9,954 bases of DNA from Caulobacter sp. (GTDB taxonomy: Bacteria; Pseudomonadota; Alphaproteobacteria; Caulobacterales; Caulobacteraceae). Under the pieces are notes generated by a model that saw only the letters and a program-made list of their open reading frames with translations, made no database searches and was not told the DNA's origin. The DNA lies in the NCBI GenBank assembly GCA_014378155.1, contig JACMOF010000166.1:1-9954 (forward strand). Direction: 5' to 3'. Within the stretch, counting starts at the first letter, position 1; each line of letters starts with the position of its first letter. The position numbers were made by a program, and so were the translations under genes. Shown one piece after another: positions 6,299 to 9,954 of the stretch.

Positions 6299-7354
6299 AT
6301 GCGGCGATTTCTGTTTCGGGTCTTGATGACCTTCGTGCTGGCGACCGGCCTTGGCGGCGTGGCGCTCGCCAAGCCGATGCCGATCAAGGTCGTCATCGTC
6401 ACCACCTTCGAGGTCGGGGCCGACACCGGCGACTTCGCCGGCGAGTTCCAGCCCTGGGTCGAGGGCTGGCCGCTGACCCACGAGATCAAGATACCCGGCG
6501 TGCGTCACATGGCGCGCTATTCCGACGACGGCGTGCTGGCCATCGCCAGCGACATGCGCGGCCGAGCCCGCGAAAGCGTCGCCGCCCTGATCCTCTCCAA
6601 GCAGTTCGACCTGTCCAAGGCCTATTGGATCGTCAGCGGCATCGCCGGGGTCGATCCCCAGGTCGCCTCGGTCGGCAGCGCCGCCTGGGCCAATTTCGTG
6701 GTCGACGCCGACCCGATCTACGAGGTCGATGATCGCGAAATCCCCGCCGACTGGCCCTATGGCCTCTATGCGCTGCAGACCGACCGTCCCCAGGTCAAGG
6801 GCGACGCCAACGGCTCCAGCGGCATGGTCTGGAAACTCGACGCCGGCTTGGTCGACTGGGCCTATGGCCTGAGCAAGGACGTCGCCTTGCCGGATTCGGA
6901 GAAGCTCAAGGCGCTGCGGAGTGGCTATGCGGGCCAGCCCCTGGCCCAGAAGCCGCCCTTCGTGCTCGAAGGCGACGTGCTGGGCGCCACCCGCTTCTGG
7001 CACGGCGACCGCCGGACACAGTGGGCCCGAGACTGGGTCCAGCTTTGGACCGACAAGGCCGGCGTCTTCGCGATGAGCGACTGCGAGGACCAGGGCATAC
7101 TCGACGTGCTGCACCTCTATGGCGACGCCGGCCAGATCGACGCGCGCCGGGTGCTGGTGCTGCGCACGGCGAGCAACTATACGCGACCGCCCCTCGACCA
7201 GCCGACCTTCCCGCGGGTGTTCAACCATGACGGCGCGGCCGCCGCCTTCGCCGCCACCTTCAAGGTCGCCGGTCCGGTGGTTCGCGAACTGACCCATCAC
7301 TGGAACACCTACGCCACGACCCTCCCGGTCGGCGCGCCCACCGGGAGCCGCTGA
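6299..7354 (+). CDS. Purine nucleoside permease (NUP) family protein, secreted
   Basis: A 351-residue protein of the NUP family (PF06516), named after a Candida albicans purine nucleoside permease but related to nucleoside phosphorylases rather than to membrane carriers. The N-terminus is a signal peptide (MRRFLFRVLM..., likely cleavage after ALA at residue 24). The rest has no membrane span, which fits a periplasmic protein. Motifs: VVIVTTFEVG (31-40), WIVSGIAGVDP (110-120, equivalent to the phosphorylase SGxAG loop), SDCEDQG (260-266) and RTASNYTRP (289-297), all typical of NUP proteins. I chose the ATG at 6299 because it begins a proper signal peptide with GAGG about 6 bases upstream; the in-frame ATG at 6158 would bury the signal peptide behind 47 unrelated residues. 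Its stop abuts the start of the NCS2 permease. A role binding or cleaving extracytoplasmic purine nucleosides is likely. Confidence 0.88.
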   Translation: MRRFLFRVLMTFVLATGLGGVALAKPMPIKVVIVTTFEVGADTGDFAGEFQPWVEGWPLTHEIKIPGVRHMARYSDDGVLAIASDMRGRARESVAALILSKQFDLSKAYWIVSGIAGVDPQVASVGSAAWANFVVDADPIYEVDDREIPADWPYGLYALQTDRPQVKGDANGSSGMVWKLDAGLVDWAYGLSKDVALPDSEKLKALRSGYAGQPLAQKPPFVLEGDVLGATRFWHGDRRTQWARDWVQLWTDKAGVFAMSDCEDQGILDVLHLYGDAGQIDARRVLVLRTASNYTRPPLDQPTFPRVFNHDGAAAAFAATFKVAGPVVRELTHHWNTYATTLPVGAPTGSR

Positions 7355-8671
7355 ATGCTTGAGAAGCTCTTCGGCCTGAAGGCCAACGGCACGAACGTTC
7401 GCACCGAGGTGCTGGCCGGTTTCACCACCTTCATGACCATGGCCTATATCGTCGTGGTCAATCCGACGATCCTCGGCGAGGCCGGCATGCCGGTGGCCGC
7501 CGTCGCCGTCGCCACCTGTCTGGCGGCCGGCTTCGGCTCGATCCTGATGGGGCTGATCGCCAACTATCCTCTGGCCCTGGCCCCCGGCATGGGGCTGAAC
7601 GCCTATTTCACCTACACCGTGGTCAAGGGCATGGGCGTGCCGTGGGAGGTGGCCCTGGGCTGCGTCTTCCTGTCGGGCGTGGCCTTCCTGATCCTGACCC
7701 TGGTGGGCGTTCGGCAGATGATCGTCGCGGCCATCCCCAAGCCGCTGTTCTCTGCGGTCGCGGCCGGGGTCGGCCTGTTCATCGCCTTCATCGGCCTGAA
7801 GGAGGCGGGGATCATCGTCGCCAGCCCCGCCACCACCGTGGCCCTAGGCGACCTCACGACCCCCAGCGCGGCCCTGGCGATCATCGGCCTGCTGGTCATC
7901 GCCGTGCTGCAGGCCTGGCGGGTCAAGGGCGCGATCCTGATCGGCATCCTGCTGGCCACCGCCGCCGGCTGGGTCCTGGGCCTGGCCAAGGTCATCCCCG
8001 CCACCTCCAGCCTCGCCGACCTGACCGCCACGGCCTTCAAGCTCGACATCCTCGGCGCCTTCCACCTGAAGGGCGGCCTGGCGCTCGCCATGCTTGAGAT
8101 CGTCTTCGTCTTCCTGTTCGTCGACCTGTTCGACAATGTCGGCACCCTGGTGGCGGTGACCAAGAAGGCCGGCCTGCAAGCGCCGGACGGCTCGATCCCC
8201 CGCCTCAACCGCATCCTGCTGGCCGACTCGGCGGCCACCATGGTCGGCGCTGTGGCCGGCACCAGCACGGTGACCAGCTATATCGAGAGCGCCGCCGGCG
8301 TCACGGCTGGCGGCCGAACCGGCCTGACGGCGGTGGTCGTGGGCCTGCTCTTTTTGCTGACCATGTTCTTCGCGCCGCTGGTCCAGGCCATACCGGCCGC
8401 CGCCACCGCGCCGGCCTTGATCCTGGTCGGCGCCCTGATGGTCGGGTCGCTGGTCGACATCGACTGGGCCGACCCGACCGTGGCGATCCCGGCCTTCCTG
8501 ACCCTGATCACCATTCCGCTGACCTTCTCGATCGCCAACGGCCTGGCCTTCGGCATCACCAGCTACGCCTTGCTGCGCCTGTTGACCGGCAAGATCACCA
8601 AGGCCGACTGGCTGCTGCTGGTCCTGGCGGCCTTGTTCATTCTGCGCTTCGTCTATCTGGCCAAGGGATAG
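7355..8671 (+). CDS. NCS2-family nucleobase permease (AzgA type)
   Basis: A 438-residue inner-membrane proton symporter of the NCS2 family, AzgA-like branch (adenine/guanine/hypoxanthine; E. coli PurP and GhxP are relatives). Hydrophobic segments cover almost the whole length, compatible with the 14-helix NCS2 fold. Branch signatures: LAPGMGLNAYFTYT (75-88), FVDLFDNVGTL (255-265) and GTSTVTSYIESAAGVTAGGR (302-321), the last being the substrate-site region. The ATG directly follows the TGA of the NUP gene (7352-7354), and GGGAG at 7343-7347 lies within the NUP 3' end at good spacing, so the two genes are translationally coupled. This strongly ties base import to the periplasmic NUP protein. 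The base specificity (adenine or guanine/hypoxanthine) is not settled by the motifs I can read. Confidence 0.95.
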   Translation: MLEKLFGLKANGTNVRTEVLAGFTTFMTMAYIVVVNPTILGEAGMPVAAVAVATCLAAGFGSILMGLIANYPLALAPGMGLNAYFTYTVVKGMGVPWEVALGCVFLSGVAFLILTLVGVRQMIVAAIPKPLFSAVAAGVGLFIAFIGLKEAGIIVASPATTVALGDLTTPSAALAIIGLLVIAVLQAWRVKGAILIGILLATAAGWVLGLAKVIPATSSLADLTATAFKLDILGAFHLKGGLALAMLEIVFVFLFVDLFDNVGTLVAVTKKAGLQAPDGSIPRLNRILLADSAATMVGAVAGTSTVTSYIESAAGVTAGGRTGLTAVVVGLLFLLTMFFAPLVQAIPAAATAPALILVGALMVGSLVDIDWADPTVAIPAFLTLITIPLTFSIANGLAFGITSYALLRLLTGKITKADWLLLVLAALFILRFVYLAKG

Positions 8672-8682
8672 GAAAGACCCGT

Positions 8683-8711
8683 TTGCGCCGGCGCGGCCTT
8701 TCCGCTAAGAC
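8683..8711 (+). promoter_or_regulatory. Putative tRNA promoter, Caulobacter-type -35/-10
   Basis: TTGCGCC at 8683-8689 (weak -35), 14-bp spacer, then GCTAAGAC at 8704-8711, which matches the Caulobacter housekeeping -10 consensus GCTANAWC at all but one position. It would start a transcript about 15 bases upstream of the tRNA. Assigned by eye. Confidence 0.5.
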
Positions 8712-8714
8712 CGC

Positions 8715-8733
8715 GCTTCCGCAAGGCGGAAGC
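8715..8733 (+). other. Perfect hairpin abutting the tRNA 5' end
   Basis: GCTTCCGC (8715-8722), loop AAG, GCGGAAGC (8726-8733): an 8-bp perfect stem whose last two bases are the first two of the tRNA. It is not followed by a T-run, so a role as terminator of the NCS2 gene is unlikely by the classic model. It would sit in the precursor leader, where RNase P cuts. Confidence 0.55.
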
Positions 8734-8808
8734 ACCCGTAGCTCAGCTGGATAGAGCGTTGCCCTCCGAAGGCAAAGGTCACACGTTCGAATCGTGTCGG
8801 GTGCGCCA
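8732..8808 (+). tRNA. tRNA-Arg (anticodon CCG)
   Basis: Complete 77-nt tRNA including an encoded CCA. The acceptor stem GCACCCG (8732-8738) pairs fully with CGGGTGC (8798-8804), discriminator G8805, CCA 8806-8808. D stem GCTC/GAGC (8741-8744 with 8754-8757). Anticodon stem TTGCC/GGCAA with loop CTCCGAA, anticodon CCG at 8766-8768, reading the CGG arginine codon. T stem ACACG/CGTGT with loop TTCGAAT. All stems are paired and the invariant loop bases are present. Confidence 0.97.
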
Positions 8809-8845
8809 AAAACTTCAATAAAATCAACAGATTACGATTTGATAT

Positions 8846-8867
8846 CATCCGAATACGGATGGTTTTT
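8846..8867 (+). terminator. Rho-independent terminator of tRNA-Arg
   Basis: CATCCG (8846-8851), loop AATA, CGGATG (8856-8861), then GTTTTT (8862-8867): a 6-bp perfect stem followed by a five-T tract, 37 bp after the tRNA CCA end. It lies in a locally AT-rich stretch. Likely terminates the tRNA transcript. Confidence 0.75.
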
Positions 8868-9038
8868 GCTTGTCCGGAAGCAATACGGAAGCACGTTGCG
8901 CGGCCATTCTGGCGTGAAATTTCGTGGAATCGGCAAATCCGGAAGCAAGCTTAGCTGCTGATCTGAGCTTAAGTGGCCAGCGCCCAACCGCTCCCATAAG
9001 ATCGGCGTGCCGGATAATGCCAGCGTGCCGTTCACTTC
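8868..9038. other. Gene-poor spacer between tRNA terminator and XRE gene
   Basis: No convincing gene. An 11-bp direct repeat (TCCGGAAGCAA) occurs at 8873-8883 and 8938-8948, with a partial third match (ACGGAAGCA) at 8885-8893. Composition is less G+C-rich than the rest of the window. It lies directly downstream of a tRNA 3' end, a common island integration point, but I find no second copy of the tRNA 3' sequence in the window. Confidence 0.4.
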
Positions 9039-9275
9039 CTACTTCTTCAAGCGCACGCCCGGACCACCGACCTCGTCCGCCGAAAGAAACATCACACCAG
9101 CATCGCTCAAAGCCTGTCGGACCGCTTCAACGTTGGCCGCTGCGCTACGACCCGGCCCCACAGCGCTTTCCATCCGAACGATGGTCGGCAACGAGACTCC
9201 CGAGGCGGCAACCAAACGGGGCTGGCTCCAACCGAGCAAGGCGCGCGCGGCCCGGATTTGCTCAGCGGTAATCAC
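9039..9275 (-). CDS. Small XRE-family helix-turn-helix regulator
   Basis: A 78-residue DNA-binding protein consisting almost only of an XRE-type HTH: MITAEQIRAARALLGWSQPRLVAASGVSLPTIVRMES covers helices 1-4, with the turn and recognition helix at about residues 20-38. The ending SDAGVMFLSADEVGGPGVRL is the standard tail of the solitary alphaproteobacterial XRE proteins that occur as single-gene regulators. The start codon is GTG at 9273-9275, chosen because ITAEQIRAAR is the usual N-terminus; no strong ribosome binding site precedes it. No toxin-like gene is adjacent on the same strand, so a toxin-antitoxin pair is not supported. It probably represses itself and perhaps the divergent Tat-protein gene through palindromic sites in the shared spacer. 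Confidence 0.88.
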   Translation of the reverse strand: MITAEQIRAARALLGWSQPRLVAASGVSLPTIVRMESAVGPGRSAAANVEAVRQALSDAGVMFLSADEVGGPGVRLKK

Positions 9276-9375
9276 GAGACGATAATTTTATTATTGTGAA
9301 TGATCATTTTATATTGACCTCTCATTCGATCTGCTTGATCATAAAATACTCACTCAGAACTAAAGAGCAGAGATC
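9276..9375. promoter_or_regulatory. AT-rich divergent promoter/operator region, XRE and Tat gene
   Basis: 100 bp, the most AT-rich stretch of the window. Symmetric sites: ATAAT-TTT-ATTAT around 9282-9294, the perfect palindrome AATGATCATT at 9299-9308, and a second TGATCA core at 9336-9341 (TTGATCAT). A plausible rightward promoter is TTGACC (9314-9319), 17-bp spacer, GATCAT (9337-9342), and the second TGATCA core overlaps that -10. This layout fits autoregulation by the XRE protein; the assignment is inference. Confidence 0.5.
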
Positions 9376-9798
9376 ATGGAGTCACGTCGAAAGGCGGGAA
9401 GCGCGTCTGCGCGCCCGTCTGAACCGTCGAGGCGTACCGTTCTGGCCGGCGGGTCCGCGACTCCGCTGGTCGCCGGCCTCGCGTCGGCCAGCACGCCGGG
9501 TGATCCTGCCCTTGCCATTTGTGAACGATGGCTCGCCGTGGATGCAGAGCGTCGGCGCCTCCAAACGGAGTGGAGCAACCTTGAAGGTTGGCTGATCGAA
9601 ACGCGCAGATGGTTTCAGCTGTCGTCTAGCGAACGGGCAGCCGTTCCAGAGGGGGCGAGGCTCGCTGAGATCGACGCGCGGCTGGATGTCCTGGAGGAAG
9701 AGAACCAGACCCTTCTCAAGGCAATGCAGCCGACCCCGGCCAAGACGGTCGAGGGGGTCATCGCCTGTCAAACGGCGCGCAATCGGGACCCCCTATAG
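9376..9798 (+). pseudogene. Tat-signal small protein, truncated by IS insertion
   Basis: An open frame of 140 codons. Residues 1-130 look like a small exported protein: SRRTVLAGG at 18-26 with a following Ala/Gly-rich hydrophobic stretch resembles a twin-arginine signal. The mature part (about 44-120) is charged and helical, with heptad-like runs such as IDARLDVLEEENQTLL. I know similar short Tat-signal proteins of unknown function from alphaproteobacterial genomes, so the family call is tentative. The last ten residues, CQTARNRDPL, are encoded by the IS21-like end that begins at 9766, exactly after codon 130, so the natural C-terminus is lost. The gene is divergent from the XRE regulator. 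Whether the truncated protein is made or functional is unknown. Confidence 0.65.
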
Positions 9799-9954
9799 GC
9801 GCCCAATCGGGACCCCCTATCCGGCTTCCGAGCGGCGATGCGCGTAGCTCTCAGCCAGCGCAGAGCATCGCCGCGGGGTGAGCCACTGATCGATCAGCTG
9901 CCCGGAGGGGGGTCTGGGGGGAGGTTGAACAAGTTGTGGACGAAGCGGGGCGTG
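9766..9954. mobile_element. IS21-like insertion sequence end (partial, runs off window)
   Basis: The element appears to begin with TGTCA at 9766; IS21-family elements end in 5'-TG...CA-3' and carry repeated sequence blocks just inside their ends. Here two blocks follow at once (9774-9796 and 9798-9820). The interior to 9954 has no recognisable istA or istB sequence: a rightward frame from ATG 9838 and a leftward frame ending at 9817 both stay open to the window edge, and neither shows a motif I recognise. Orientation is therefore undetermined. The other end and target duplication are outside the window. Confidence 0.6.
9774..9820 (+). repeat. Tandem 23-bp terminal repeats of the IS21-like element
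   Basis: Two 23-bp blocks, 9774-9796 and 9798-9820, differ at one base (G or C at block position 6) and share the core CAATCGGGACCCCCTAT, separated by a single A. Period is 24 bp. Such repeated blocks are where IS21-family transposase IstA binds. Confidence 0.8.

Noticed and set aside
5726..7300. 524-codon leftward open frame antisense to the NUP gene
   Set aside because: Low-complexity Gly/Asp/Val-rich shadow; the NUP-family protein on the other strand is clear.
7612..8268. 218-codon leftward open frame antisense to the NCS2 gene
   Set aside because: Arg/Ala/Thr-rich shadow of a well-supported permease.
8832..9035. 67-codon leftward open frame next to the tRNA, considered as an integrase remnant
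   Set aside because: No tyrosine-recombinase motif and no recognisable domain; it also covers the tRNA terminator. Left unannotated.
9039..9798. XRE regulator plus neighbour considered as a toxin-antitoxin pair
   Set aside because: The genes are divergent, the partner has a Tat-type signal rather than a toxin domain, and no HipA, RelE/HigB or similar sequence is visible.

Overview
The window looks like the chromosome of an alphaproteobacterium of the Caulobacter/Phenylobacterium type. The grounds are high G+C with strongly G/C-biased third codon positions, an alphaproteobacterial-style UbiH-family hydroxylase next to a Trm112-like protein, a CHCC zinc-finger protein, and hairpin-rich intergenic repeats of a kind I associate with this order. 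No single base string proves the genus.

Region 1 (1-5157) is housekeeping-like and arranged as convergent and divergent gene pairs. In order it holds a Trm112-family protein (+), an FAD-dependent ubiquinone-type hydroxylase (-), an AI-2E-family membrane transporter (+), a YciA-type acyl-CoA thioesterase with an overlapping upstream zf-CHCC gene (both -), and a YadG-like ABC ATPase (+) without an adjacent permease. Each of the three convergent junctions in the window is filled by one copy of a roughly 135-bp hairpin-rich repeat, always in the same orientation. The 2.9-kb junction also holds a second, different palindromic element. None of the three divergent junctions has a copy.

Region 2 (5158-8671) looks like a purine salvage locus. 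A secreted MTA/SAH-nucleosidase-like (PNP/UDP superfamily) protein is divergent from a two-gene operon. That operon encodes a secreted NUP-family (purine nucleoside permease, PF06516) protein and an NCS2/AzgA-type nucleobase permease, with stop and start codons directly abutting. The simplest reading is that nucleosides are cleaved in the periplasm and the free bases are imported. This is inference.

Region 3 (8672-9954) is a tRNA-Arg(CCG) gene with a plausible Caulobacter-type promoter, a leader hairpin and a terminator. It is followed by a stretch that looks accessory: an AT-richer spacer, a lone small XRE regulator divergent from a small Tat-signal protein gene, and an IS21-like element end that cuts that gene at codon 131. 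The IS continues beyond the window. A search for an undescribed multi-gene system found nothing dramatic. The best leads are the convergent-junction repeat, the paired periplasmic nucleosidase cluster, and the XRE/Tat pair with its palindromic operators.
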